DNA of 64,000 bases from Sphaerisporangium sp040649355 (GCF_043197795.1 NZ_JBICTU010000013.1:159152-223151); one strand, 5' to 3'; counted from the first letter of the stretch, positions 8,105-17,120 are shown. Numbers and translations are program-made. Notes: a model not told the origin generated them from the letters alone.

Positions 8105-8411
8105 ACCGCGGACGGTACAGAAGCGAGATCCCGGCGTGTGCCGCGTTCGTAACCGGTTTTCGTGGGCAGCGGGCGCTGTGTGGTTGATCGTGAAGCCCGC
8201 AGACGCCGGCATCCCGGATCTCGCGCAGGACGGGGTGACCTCTGACGGTGCCGTGGACAGACGCTCCGTGGCCGATCACCACAACGCGGTTGAGCGGTTG
8301 TGTCGGACAGCTGGGGGGCTCACGTGCCGGCGGCCGCCGTGAGGCGGCCCGGCCGATGAGGCGCCCCCTCGCTCATAACGTCGCAGGGTCGCGACAGATG
8401 CGGGGTCGATC

Positions 8412-8948
8412 ATGAAGGTCGTTGGAATCGCGGGGAGCCTCCTGTCGAAGGCGTACGTCCGCAGGCTGCTGGAGGCCTCGGGGCGGGAGCTGCCCGCGTC
8501 GGCGGAGTTGCAGATCTGGGACGGGCTCGACCAGGTGCCGCCCTTCGAGGAAGGCCCGCTGCCGCGCCCCGTCGACGAGCTCTGCCACGCCCTGGCGGAC
8601 GCGGACGGCATGCTGATCACGGCACCGGGGCACAGCGTCCTGCCGCCCCAGCTGAGCCACGCGCTCGACTGGATGTCCTCCCAGCACGGCGGCACGGTGC
8701 TGCTGGGCAAGCCGGTCGTCGTGGTGACGTCGTGCCTGCGCCCGTACGAGTCGATGTGGACGCAGACCCAGCTGCGCCGTGCCCTCGGGGCGGCGGGAGC
8801 GGTCGTGTACGGCGCCGACGCCACCGTCTCCCCGGAACTGGGCCAGTTCGACCCCGCCGGAAGGCTCGTCGATCCCGCGTTCCGCGAGCGGCTCCGCGAG
8901 GTGCTGTCGCACCTGTCCTCGGCGTCGCTGGCCAAGTCGTCCGCGTGA
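8412..8948 (+). CDS. NADPH-dependent FMN reductase-like flavoprotein
   Basis: The 178-residue protein has a flavodoxin-like fold. G-I-A-G-S-L at the N-terminus forms the phosphate loop for FMN, I-T-A-P-G-H-S-V-L-P-P follows strand 3, and A-L-D-W-M-S matches the conserved family segment. Members reduce FMN, quinones or azo compounds with NAD(P)H. The usual P-E-Y-N motif is replaced by A-P-G-H, so the substrate may differ. Its closest neighbour downstream is a VOC-family gene, separated by an inverted repeat that looks like an independent promoter region. Confidence 0.75.
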   Translation: MKVVGIAGSLLSKAYVRRLLEASGRELPASAELQIWDGLDQVPPFEEGPLPRPVDELCHALADADGMLITAPGHSVLPPQLSHALDWMSSQHGGTVLLGKPVVVVTSCLRPYESMWTQTQLRRALGAAGAVVYGADATVSPELGQFDPAGRLVDPAFRERLREVLSHLSSASLAKSSA

Positions 8949-8997
8949 GCCTGCCGCCCCCCGGGCGCGGGCGTATCCTGCCGGCCCGATCCTCTGG

Positions 8998-9014
8998 CTA
9001 GAATGAAATTCTAG
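8998..9014. promoter_or_regulatory. Perfect inverted repeat upstream of the VOC gene
   Basis: CTAGAAT-GAA-ATTCTAG has 7-bp perfect arms and a 3-bp centre, 26 bp before the start codon of the VOC-family gene. The form fits a dimeric repressor of TetR or MarR type. The cognate regulator is not identifiable in the window. Confidence 0.55.
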
Positions 9015-9039
9015 TATTCGATGCCTGAAGGAGCCGAGG

Positions 9040-9552
9040 ATGGACATCGCCCGGGAGCTGGAAGGGTTCGAGGTGACGTTCGACCACACGGCCGTCGCGG
9101 CGCCGCGCATCAGGGACCTGCTGCCGATCTACCTCGACCTGCTCGGGGGCGTCCACCTGGGCGGCGGCGACAACGTGGCCAACGGCTACCGGACCCTGCA
9201 GCTGGAGTACGGCAACGGGAGCAAGATCGAGCTCATGGAGCCGCTCGCCGGGTCGTCCTTCTTCGACTCCTTCTTCGAGCTCACCCGGGGCCGTGGCGGC
9301 GTCCACCACCTGAACTTCCACGTCAGCGACATCGACGCCGCCGTGGCCCGGCTGAGCGAGCGGGGCTACCGCCTGCACGCTCTCAACCTCGTCGACCCGC
9401 GCTGGCGCGAGGTCTTCCTGCATCCCAAGGAGGCGCACGGCGTCCTGGTCCAGCTCGCCCAGCGAGGTCCGAGGCCGGACGAGTCCCGGCCGTCGCTCGC
9501 GGACGTGCTGGCCGGCCGGGGCAGGCGCGGCACCGGCGTTCCGAGCCCGTGA
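9040..9552 (+). CDS. VOC-superfamily protein, methylmalonyl-CoA epimerase-like
   Basis: This 170-residue vicinal oxygen chelate protein has two beta-alpha-beta-beta-beta modules. F-D-H-T-A-V-A near residue 15 and G-V-H-H-L-N-F near residue 88 supply two likely metal His, and I-E-L-M-E-P matches the methylmalonyl-CoA epimerase pattern. In that enzyme the last ligand is a Glu in G-V-L-x-E-L. Here the segment reads H-G-V-L-V-Q-L, so the Glu is replaced by Gln and metal binding may be altered. The start is set by GAAGGAG upstream. An operator-like inverted repeat precedes the gene, so it may be induced by its substrate. The exact reaction is not assigned. Confidence 0.75.
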   Translation: MDIARELEGFEVTFDHTAVAAPRIRDLLPIYLDLLGGVHLGGGDNVANGYRTLQLEYGNGSKIELMEPLAGSSFFDSFFELTRGRGGVHHLNFHVSDIDAAVARLSERGYRLHALNLVDPRWREVFLHPKEAHGVLVQLAQRGPRPDESRPSLADVLAGRGRRGTGVPSP

Positions 9553-9643
9553 CCCCCGCCGGAGCCGGCTCGTGGAAACCCGCGGATCAGTCGCGGGAAT
9601 ATCGGTTGAGCGCGCGGCCTTCGCCGTCCTAAGATCCTCGACT

Positions 9644-9824
9644 GTGACGTTCACGTTCTTCTTCCACCTGCGCTAGCCCGCCGTCGGCGAAGCGAGGTTC
9701 GACCCGTCGTCGACGAGGCGGGGTGGCGGAGCGCTGCCCCGGGCTGACGTGGGAGAAGAACGATCACTATGCGCGTTCGCGCGTTTTTTCTCACCGCCCC
9801 GCGTCCCAGTGTCCTCGCCGTCAC
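9644..9824 (+). promoter_or_regulatory. Candidate transcription attenuator with Phe-rich leader peptide
   Basis: A GTG at 9644 opens a 10-residue frame, M-T-F-T-F-F-F-H-L-R, ending at TAG 9674-9676. A C-C-C-G-C-C...G-G-C-G-G-G stem follows (9677-9722). A compact GCGC-GTTC-GCGC stem with six T (9771-9789) then resembles an intrinsic terminator. GAACG at 9758-9762 could pair with CGTTC at 9774-9778, giving an alternative structure. This is the layout of a Phe-responsive attenuator before the methyltransferase start at 9825. No strong ribosome site is seen before the leader GTG. Confidence 0.45.
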
Positions 9825-10907
9825 GTGACGGCGAGCCTGGTGGCGCGCTGCGTTCACGGGCTGGAGCCGGCGCTCGCCGCCGAGATACTCCAGCTCGGAC
9901 TCGGCGTGATCACTCATCTGGGGCATCGCGAGGTTCATTTCCGCACGAGCCGATCGGAGCCGCGGGCCGTCGCGCTGCGCACCGCCGACGACGTGTTCCT
10001 GCTGGCCGCGCAGGGTGCCGACACCGGCACCGCCAGGGAGAGCGTCGAGGCGCTCGCCCGGCTCGCCGACCTCGCCGAGGCCGGCTCGCTGATGCGGCTG
10101 CGCGAGAGTCATGGAGGCCCAGGCGAGGTCACCGGCGTCGAGGTGTCGGCGTCGTTCCTGGGCAGGCGCAACTTCAACCGCTACGACGTCGAGGACGCCG
10201 TCGGGCACGCGCTGGCGCGCCGGCTGGGGCTCGGCTACCACTCGCGGCGGGCGGGGACCGCGCCCCCGCCCGGCCACAGCGGCTGGCGGGTGACCCTGGA
10301 CGGCACGCGGGCCACCCTCATGCTGCGGATCGCCGGCCGGCCCCTGCACCGGCGCGAATACAAACGGTGTTCCGTGCCGGGGACCCTGCATCCTCCGCTG
10401 GCCGCCGCCATGGCGCGGATGGCCGGCATCCGTCCCGGTCACACCGTCCTGGACCCCTGCTGCGGGGCCGGAACGCTGCTGATCGAGGCCTGGTCGCAGC
10501 AGCCGGGGGCCCGTTTCCACGGCTTCGACCTGGCGTCGGAGGCGTTGCGGGCGGCGGAACGGAACGCGGCCGGGCTGCCCGTCACCATCGAACGGGGCGA
10601 CGCCGGCCGTCTGCCCGTACCGGACGGCACGGTCGACCGGGTGCTGAGCAATCCCCCGTGGGGCGGCCAGGTCGCCCCCCACGGCCTGCTCGCCGCGTCC
10701 TCGTCGCACTGGTGGACGGAACTGCGTCGTGTCCTCGCGCCCGGCGGGACGGCCGTGGTGCTGCTTCCCGGCGTCGGCGACCTCCCCACGGGGATCCGGC
10801 AGCGGCTCGTCCCCGTGCACGTCCAGCGCGTGAGGGTCTCCGGCGCGGAGTCGTTCCTCGTGCAGTTGACGGCGGCGGAGGAGGGGATCGCTTCTTCGCG
10901 TAGGTGA
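9825..10907 (+). CDS. THUMP-domain RNA methyltransferase (TRM11/RlmL-like)
   Basis: The 360-residue protein joins an N-terminal THUMP-like region to a Rossmann methyltransferase of the UPF0020 type. The SAM site is V-L-D-P-C-C-G-A-G-T-L-L at about residues 205-216, and the catalytic/base-flipping motif is S-N-P-P-W-G near 270. N-P-P-W/F/Y motifs modify exocyclic or ring nitrogen of bases, and THUMP domains bind tRNA or rRNA. A longer GTG-initiated frame begins at 9723, but that segment contains a terminator-like hairpin and lacks family similarity, so I prefer the internal GTG. The exact target, probably m2G in tRNA or rRNA, is not determined. Confidence 0.75.
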   Translation: MTASLVARCVHGLEPALAAEILQLGLGVITHLGHREVHFRTSRSEPRAVALRTADDVFLLAAQGADTGTARESVEALARLADLAEAGSLMRLRESHGGPGEVTGVEVSASFLGRRNFNRYDVEDAVGHALARRLGLGYHSRRAGTAPPPGHSGWRVTLDGTRATLMLRIAGRPLHRREYKRCSVPGTLHPPLAAAMARMAGIRPGHTVLDPCCGAGTLLIEAWSQQPGARFHGFDLASEALRAAERNAAGLPVTIERGDAGRLPVPDGTVDRVLSNPPWGGQVAPHGLLAASSSHWWTELRRVLAPGGTAVVLLPGVGDLPTGIRQRLVPVHVQRVRVSGAESFLVQLTAAEEGIASSRR

Positions 10908-11034
10908 GGACGATCGTGCCGCTGTTCGGCGTGCGGGCTCCTGTGAGCTCGGAGTACGCCGGTGAGAACCCGGTGGTGAACAGCGGCACGCCCGGCCTGA
11001 GGCGGCCGCCGCCGGCCCGAGCCACGGGACGTCC

Positions 11035-12417
11035 TCACTCGTACTGTCGCGGGTTCATCGCGGCCAGGGCCACGAGGAGCGGGACGGTGACGAGAAAGGC
11101 CAGGCGAAGGTCGGCCACCTGGCCGAGGGCGGCCAGGGCGGACGGCGCGAGCAGGATGGCCGTACCCGAGGCGAGCGCGCCCAGGGAGGCCGAGTGCGAG
11201 GCCCGCAGGTCCGGGGTCGCGACGAGGTCGGCGAGGGTCACGGGGTAGAGGGGAGCGACGCCGAGGCCCGCGACCGCGAGACCGGCGGCGACCGAGAGGG
11301 GTCCGTTCGTGGCGACGACCACCAGCGCCCCGGCGGCGATCGTCACCGCGCACAGGGGGACGACGCGGACGCGCTGGACCAGGCGTGGCGCGGCTATACG
11401 GCCAAGGGCCATGCCGATGGCGAACGTGCTTCCCAGCCCGGCGGCCTCGCCGGGCGTCACTCCGGTCTCCTGCAGCCGGGCCACCGCCCACACGGCGAAG
11501 CAGAACTCCACCGACACGGCCAGCGTCACACGCGTCCAGCGCCGGGCGACCTCCCGCCGCGACGCCCGTACCCCCCTCACCCCCCGCGCGCCACGCGTAT
11601 GCGGGACGGAGGCGGGTGGGACCGAGGTGGGCGGTCCGGCGGGGGGCGGCCGGTGGGCGGTGGCCGGATGGGAGGTGGCCGGATGGGAGGTGGCCGGACG
11701 GGAGGTGGTGACCCCCGCGGCGACCAGCAGAGGAGGGACGGCGGCGAGGAGGACGAGGCGTCCGGTGGGGCCGAGGGAGTCCAGCGCGCCCAGGGCCAGG
11801 GGAGCGAGGACGCCCGCGGTGCTGGCCGCGGCGTTGACCCTGGTCAGCCGGGCCGCGACCCCGGGGCCGTCCAGCAGCGCCGGGGTCACCAGGACCAGTC
11901 CGGCGCCGCCCAGCCCGAGCAGCAGCGCGCCCGCGACGGCGAGGGCGGGGGAGGAGGCGAGGGCGAGCAGCGCGGCGCCGGCCGCGAGGACCAGCGCACC
12001 GGCCCGCAGCGTGGGCCGGGGGCCGCGCCGCAGGAGCAGGGGTCCCGCGGCCGCGGCGGCCAGCAGGCCGGCGCCGAAGGCGGAGGCGAGCCACGCGATG
12101 CTTCCCACGGGGACGCGCAGGTCGCGCGCCAGCATCACCAAGGTGGCACCGAGGCTCGTCACGCAGAACCCAAGGGCGGCCTGGGCGATTCCGACCTGGA
12201 GATCGCCGCGCGCGTTCCGCGCCGCCCCGGCCCCGCCCGCCCGCTCCTCGGCGGCTCCCGCCCCTTCCGTGCCTTTCCCGCCGACCGGTGAGCCGGTCGC
12301 GGCGTCCTTCGGCTCCCGTGAGCCGGTCCCGGTGTCGGTGGGAGGGCCGGTTACGTCGGTGGGAGGGGGTGAGCCGGCCGTGTTCTTCGATGTGGGGAGG
12401 TGGGCGGGTTCACTCAT
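11035..12417 (-). CDS. MFS transporter, 12-helix drug/metabolite exporter type
   Basis: The 460-residue protein has an unusual hydrophilic N-terminus of about 70 residues rich in Gly, Pro, Thr and Glu, then hydrophobic helices in two halves. The central cytoplasmic loop is expanded by a Pro-Ala-Thr-Ser-His repeat encoded by three 15-bp direct repeats. Motifs are weak, but G-A-G-L-L-A-A-A and L-G-L-G-G-A-G-L suggest an AraJ/CynX-like major facilitator. The substrate is unknown. It is divergent from a ROK regulator and shares its promoter region, so that protein may control it. The ATG lies at the far end of the hydrophilic tail, and a shorter start is possible. Confidence 0.75.
   Translation of the reverse strand: MSEPAHLPTSKNTAGSPPPTDVTGPPTDTGTGSREPKDAATGSPVGGKGTEGAGAAEERAGGAGAARNARGDLQVGIAQAALGFCVTSLGATLVMLARDLRVPVGSIAWLASAFGAGLLAAAAAGPLLLRRGPRPTLRAGALVLAAGAALLALASSPALAVAGALLLGLGGAGLVLVTPALLDGPGVAARLTRVNAAASTAGVLAPLALGALDSLGPTGRLVLLAAVPPLLVAAGVTTSRPATSHPATSHPATAHRPPPAGPPTSVPPASVPHTRGARGVRGVRASRREVARRWTRVTLAVSVEFCFAVWAVARLQETGVTPGEAAGLGSTFAIGMALGRIAAPRLVQRVRVVPLCAVTIAAGALVVVATNGPLSVAAGLAVAGLGVAPLYPVTLADLVATPDLRASHSASLGALASGTAILLAPSALAALGQVADLRLAFLVTVPLLVALAAMNPRQYE
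11660..11704 (-). repeat. Three 15-bp direct repeats within the MFS transporter gene
   Basis: GTGGCCGGATGGGAG occurs three times in tandem, the last copy with one change. It encodes the repeated Ser-His-Pro-Ala-Thr stretch of the central loop. Because 15 is a multiple of three, copy-number change would keep the frame. Confidence 0.8.
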
Positions 12418-12512
12418 CGCGGTTCACTCTTCCCGTCTCTTCCCGTCTCGGGCCGTCCCAATGGCGAGCAGGACGGCGGTCCACGTCTCTCAGGTCCATT
12501 CGGCCCTCCCGG

Positions 12513-12535
12513 TTATACTCGTTGCACGAGCATAA
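12513..12535. promoter_or_regulatory. Inverted-repeat operator before the ROK regulator
   Basis: CTCGT-TGC-ACGAG (12518-12530) is a perfect inverted repeat. Allowing one mismatch it extends outward to TTAT...ATAA, giving a 23-bp site. It lies 18 bp upstream of the ROK start and about 100 bp from the divergent MFS start, so one protein could regulate both. Confidence 0.55.
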
Positions 12536-12552
12536 GACGATGGGTGCTACCG

Positions 12553-13737
12553 ATGGCAAGTGACAGACCCGAACGGGCACGAAACGCGCGGTGGCGCGCG
12601 GCGGCGGACGTGCTGGCGCAGGTGCGCAGGGAGCCGGGGATCACCCGAGCGTCGGTCGCCCGGCGGCTGAACCTCAGCACCGGCTCGGCCACCGAGATCA
12701 CCGCGCGGCTGCGCGACCTGCGCCTGCTCACCGAGACCCCCGCACCGGTGCGAGGACGTGGGCGGCCGACGACGGTCCTCGCGCCTCATCCCTCGGGTCC
12801 GCTGGTCCTCGCCGCCGAACTGCGCCAGGAGGACTGGCGCTGCGCCGTGGCGACGCTGGACGGGCGGGTCGAGCACCTCCAGGCCGGCCGCCATGCCAGC
12901 CGTGACCCAGGTCCCGTGCTCGCCGAGCTGCGCCAGGTCCTCGACCGTTCGCGGCGGTGGTACGGGGAGCGGGTGCGCGCGGTCTCCCTCGCCGTGGCCG
13001 CGACGTTCGTCGACGGCCACCTCGTCCAGGCCTCCAGCCTGGGCTGGGGCCCGGTCGACCTCACCGGGCTGATCGCCGGGTCCGGCCTGCCGCTGCTCGT
13101 GGGCAACGACGCGACCCTCGCCGGCGTCGCGGAGGCCCGCACCGGTTCCGCCTCGGGCGCCGCCACCGCCCTGCACCTGCTGGTCGAGGTCGGCATCGGC
13201 GGAGCCCTCATCGTCGGCGGGCATCCCGTGACGGGAGCGGGGGGCGCGGGTGGCGAGTACGGGCACATCCCCTTCGGTGACCGGCGGCTGCGCTGCCCCT
13301 GCGGCGCCCGCGGCTGCTGGGACCTGGAGGTCGACGGGCGCGCCCTCGCCCGCCACCTCGGCGAGCCTCCTCCGGCCGACCCGCATACGTACATGCGTGA
13401 CGTGCTCGACCGCGCTCCCCGCGACGCGGCGGCCAGGCGGGCGGTGGCCGCCGTCGCCCGCGCGCTGGCGAGCGGCATCGCCGGGCTGGTCAACGCGCAC
13501 GCCCCCGACGTCGTCACACTGGGCGGGTTCGCCGGTCCTCTGCGCGCCGCCGCCCCCGCCGAGTTCGGCGAGGCCTACGCCGAGGGCCTGATGACCTTCC
13601 GCAGGGCACAGCCCCCGCCGGTCCTCGACGCGGCGCACGGCGACGAGGGCGCGCTGCGCGGCGCGGTCGCCGTCGGGCTCGACCACGTCACCAGCGAGGC
13701 CGCCCTGGCCTCCTGGGCGGAGCGGCACCCCCGGTGA
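12553..13737 (+). CDS. ROK-family transcriptional regulator
   Basis: The 394-residue protein has an N-terminal winged helix (about 15-70, T-R-A-S-V-A-R-R-L-N-L-S-T-G-S-A-T) followed by a ROK actin-like ATPase/sugar domain. The ROK part has G-N-D-A-T near residue 180, G-x-G-G-A-L-I, G-G-E-Y-G-H-I-P-F-G and the zinc motif C-P-C-G-A-R-G-C-W. Such NagC/XylR-like proteins sense sugars or phosphosugars. I chose the ATG giving M-A-S-D-R-P; a GTG three codons earlier is possible. The gene is divergent from an MFS transporter across a palindromic site, which suggests it regulates export or import of a sugar-like compound. Confidence 0.85.
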   Translation: MASDRPERARNARWRAAADVLAQVRREPGITRASVARRLNLSTGSATEITARLRDLRLLTETPAPVRGRGRPTTVLAPHPSGPLVLAAELRQEDWRCAVATLDGRVEHLQAGRHASRDPGPVLAELRQVLDRSRRWYGERVRAVSLAVAATFVDGHLVQASSLGWGPVDLTGLIAGSGLPLLVGNDATLAGVAEARTGSASGAATALHLLVEVGIGGALIVGGHPVTGAGGAGGEYGHIPFGDRRLRCPCGARGCWDLEVDGRALARHLGEPPPADPHTYMRDVLDRAPRDAAARRAVAAVARALASGIAGLVNAHAPDVVTLGGFAGPLRAAAPAEFGEAYAEGLMTFRRAQPPPVLDAAHGDEGALRGAVAVGLDHVTSEAALASWAERHPR

Positions 13738-13776
13738 ACCCGGCCATCGGCCAGTCGTCGTCCTCTACACGCCCGG

Positions 13777-14460
<684 letters not shown>

Positions 14461-14617
14461 ATTTCCCACCATTCCGATCGGGAACTGCCACAACTGGCAA
14501 CGTGACCATGTTCCATCGACGGGGGAGGGCAGGCAAGCGGATGTGTCACGGCACGGGTTCGAGGACCGGTGACCGGCCGGGTGGACGAGCCTCGTCGGAG
14601 GTCCTGGGGCCTGGCCG

Positions 14618-15802
14618 TCAGAGGGTCACCGGCAGCGCGGTCAGCCGCCAGGTGCCCGGGTCGGGGGCGCGCAGCTCGTCCGGGGAGGCGGCGAGCGCCA
14701 AGCCGGGAAAGCGGCGCAGCAGCCCCGTGAGCGCGACCTCGGTCTGCACGCGGGCGAAAGACGCCCCCAGGCAGAAGTGCGGGCCGTGAGCGAAGCCCAG
14801 GTGGCCAGCCCCGCCGCGCCGTCCGACGTCGAACCGGTCGGGGTCGGCGAACGCGCGCGGGTCGCGGTTGGCGGCGGCGACCGCGACGGTGACGGCCTCT
14901 CCCTTGCGCACCGGCACGCCGTGGAGCTCGATGTCCTCCCGCGCGTAACGGGGGATCGAAAGCAGCGTCGGACCGCACCAGCGCATCAGCTCCTCGACGG
15001 CGAGCGGCATGAGCCCGGGATCCTCGCGCAGCACGGCGAGCTGCCCGGGGTGGGAGAGCAGGGCAAGCACGGCGTTGGCGATGAGGTTCGTGGGCGTCTG
15101 CCCCGCGAGGACGAGTTGCCAGACCAGCGTGACCATCTCGGTGTCGTCGAGCCGGTCGCCGTCCTCGGCCTGCGCGCGGATGAGGTCGGAGACCAGGTCG
15201 TCGCGGAGCTCACCGCGCCGGCGCGCCACCGCGGCCTTGGCGCCTTCCATGATCCCCGGCACGGCCTCGGCGAACCCCTTCCCCGAACCCGCCGCCACGG
15301 TGGCGCCGTACGCGCGCCACCGCGGGCGGTCGGGCTCGGGGATGCCGACCAGCTCGCAGATGACGTCCATCGGCAACGGCCGCGTCAGGTGGGTGAACAG
15401 GTCGACAGAGCCGTCCTCGACATGGCCCGGCAGGTCGTCGAGCAGCCTCTCGACGATCGGCTCCATCCCCGGCCGGAAGTCCGCGGCGCGGCGCGCGGTG
15501 AACGCGGGGGCCACCAGCCTGCGCAGCCGCGCGTGCTCCGGCGGGCTCATCTCGGTCATGGTCCGCATGTACGGCAGGCAGTCTTCGGGCACGTCAGGCC
15601 GCATGAAGCTGTTGGCGTTGAGCTCGAATCGCGGGTCGCCCAGCATCGCCCTGCCGTCCTCGTGCCGGGTGAGGGCCCACATCGGGAGACCGGGGATCAG
15701 CAACCGCGCCAGCGGGGACCGCTCCCGGGCGCGTCCGTAGACGGTGAAGGGGTCGCGCATGACCTCGGGGTCGGTGAGGTCGATCTCGGGGACGCCGCTC
15801 AT
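14618..15802 (-). CDS. Cytochrome P450 (bacterial class I, CYP107-like)
   Basis: The 394-residue protein carries the heme motif F-A-H-G-P-H-F-C-L-G near residue 343, with Cys as fifth ligand, the K-helix E-E-L-M-R and the P-P-E-H-A-R-L-R-R motif of the C helix. The I-helix reads L-A-G-Q-T-P-T-N-L rather than A-G-x-E/D-T-T, so the acid-alcohol pair that delivers protons is missing. Some CYP107 members have A-G-x-E-P-T, so only the acidic residue may be special here. GGGAGGAACC sets the ATG. No ferredoxin gene is adjacent. It is divergent from a TetR-type regulator and probably controlled by it. Confidence 0.9.
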   Translation of the reverse strand: MSGVPEIDLTDPEVMRDPFTVYGRARERSPLARLLIPGLPMWALTRHEDGRAMLGDPRFELNANSFMRPDVPEDCLPYMRTMTEMSPPEHARLRRLVAPAFTARRAADFRPGMEPIVERLLDDLPGHVEDGSVDLFTHLTRPLPMDVICELVGIPEPDRPRWRAYGATVAAGSGKGFAEAVPGIMEGAKAAVARRRGELRDDLVSDLIRAQAEDGDRLDDTEMVTLVWQLVLAGQTPTNLIANAVLALLSHPGQLAVLREDPGLMPLAVEELMRWCGPTLLSIPRYAREDIELHGVPVRKGEAVTVAVAAANRDPRAFADPDRFDVGRRGGAGHLGFAHGPHFCLGASFARVQTEVALTGLLRRFPGLALAASPDELRAPDPGTWRLTALPVTL

Positions 15803-15831
15803 GGTTCCTCCCATAATTGAAATGGCATGAA

Positions 15832-15850
15832 CATATGATCTCATCATCTG
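15832..15850. promoter_or_regulatory. Inverted repeat in the P450/TetR divergent promoter
   Basis: ATGAT-CTC-ATCAT (15835-15847) is a perfect inverted repeat that extends to 19 bp with one mismatch. It lies 33 bp before the P450 start and 65 bp before the TetR start, as expected for a shared operator. Confidence 0.55.
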
Positions 15851-15914
15851 AATGGTGACGGTATCTTGGATCGGCGCGCGTGGCAATCGCGGGCGACGGG
15901 AGACGGGGAGGACG

Positions 15915-17120
15915 ATGGGCCGGCTCACCAGGGCGGAGATGCGCGAGTTCAACCGTGCCAAGGTGCTGGCCGCCGCCAGGGACGAGTTCACCGAGAGGGG
16001 CTTCCGCGACGCCAAGATCGACGGCATCGCCGAGCGCGCCGGGCTCACCCGAGGCGCGGTGTACTCCAACTTCCCCGGAAAACGGGCCCTCTACTTCGCC
16101 GTCCTGGCCGACCTCGCCGAACGCGCGCCCGAGGAGCCGTACCCCGGGCACGACCTCGCCGGGCGCGCGCCCGAACCGCCTCACGGGCACGACGTCGCCG
16201 GGAGCACGCCAGAGGCGTCCGACCCCGGGTACGGCCCTGGCGGGCGCATCCCCGAGGCGTCTCGCGCCGAGGGCGGCCGCTCCGCCCGCGAGGCGCTCGG
16301 CGCGTTCGCTCGCGTCTGGGTCGCGCGCCTTCCCCTCGCCACCGACGCGCAGAACGGCCCGGCCAGGCTCGGCATGGACCTGATGCCCGAGGTCCTCGCC
16401 GATGAGCAGACCCGGCTGCCGTTCGCGCAGCTCATGAAGCTGGACGCGATCCTGCTCGGGCTGGCCCTGGAGCGCCTGAGCCCATCCGGCGCGCCCGCGG
16501 CCCGCCGGATGCACGTCGCGGAGGCCGTGCTCACGACCCTGCACGGCGCGAGCCAGATGGCCGCCGCCGCGCCCGGCTTCATCGAGCCTTTCAACGTCGT
16601 CAGCGTCTGCGAACAGCTGGCGGGCCTTGAGTTCGACGACGTGTGGGCGCCCCCGCACCTGCCCTGGGTGCCGAAGGCACGGCCCGTGGACGAGGCGTGG
16701 TCGCCGCCACAGATGATGGACGCGGTGAGCGGCGAGCCCGCGCCGCTGGCGGCCGACGGCGTCGTGGCGATCCTCGGGCTGCACCGGCTCGAAGCCGCCG
16801 AGGAGGCGGTGCGCGCCGCGCCGCCCGGAGCCGAGGTCACCGCCGTCCTGGTCACCGGCGACCCCGACGAGTTCGCGCCGCTGGCCCGGCTGGTCATCGC
16901 CGACCTGCGCACCTGCCTGCGCGCGGCCTTCCCGCCGTCGGCCTGGCCGCGCCTGCGGGTGGTGTACGACGAGTCCGGTGAGCTCGCCGCGAGGGCGGGC
17001 GTTCCGGCGGTGAGCGACGGGACCGAGGCCGCGATCCGCGTCGAAGGGAGCCGCGTCGTCGCCCGGGCCGACGGGCACGGCGCGTGCCACGCGGCCGCGA
17101 CCGCCGGCCGGGCCAAGTAG
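15915..17120 (+). CDS. TetR-family regulator with extra C-terminal redoxin-like domain
   Basis: At 401 residues this is about twice the usual TetR length. The DNA-binding domain is at residues 10-60 (R-A-G-L-T-R-G-A-V-Y-S-N-F), followed by a Pro/Gly/Glu-rich insertion of degenerate repeats (about 78-115) and a normal helical effector region to about 235. From about 270 an alpha/beta segment begins with G-V-V-A-I-L-G-L-H and ends with V-V-Y-D-E-S-G-E-L-A-A-R and a beta hairpin. The pattern resembles a thioredoxin or peroxiredoxin fold without the active-site Cys pair; the assignment is tentative. GGGGAGGACG sets the ATG. It is divergent from the P450 gene. Confidence 0.75.
   Translation: MGRLTRAEMREFNRAKVLAAARDEFTERGFRDAKIDGIAERAGLTRGAVYSNFPGKRALYFAVLADLAERAPEEPYPGHDLAGRAPEPPHGHDVAGSTPEASDPGYGPGGRIPEASRAEGGRSAREALGAFARVWVARLPLATDAQNGPARLGMDLMPEVLADEQTRLPFAQLMKLDAILLGLALERLSPSGAPAARRMHVAEAVLTTLHGASQMAAAAPGFIEPFNVVSVCEQLAGLEFDDVWAPPHLPWVPKARPVDEAWSPPQMMDAVSGEPAPLAADGVVAILGLHRLEAAEEAVRAAPPGAEVTAVLVTGDPDEFAPLARLVIADLRTCLRAAFPPSAWPRLRVVYDESGELAARAGVPAVSDGTEAAIRVEGSRVVARADGHGACHAAATAGRAK

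Noticed and set aside
9723..9824. Upstream extension of the RNA methyltransferase to an earlier GTG
   Set aside because: The stretch contains a T-run terminator hairpin and no domain similarity, and a leader frame precedes it.
10908..11034. Possible peptide fragment on the minus strand (reads G-T-I-V-L-T-Y-A-K-K)
   Set aside because: About 40 coherent residues, but no start, stop or family could be established, so it was not listed as a feature.
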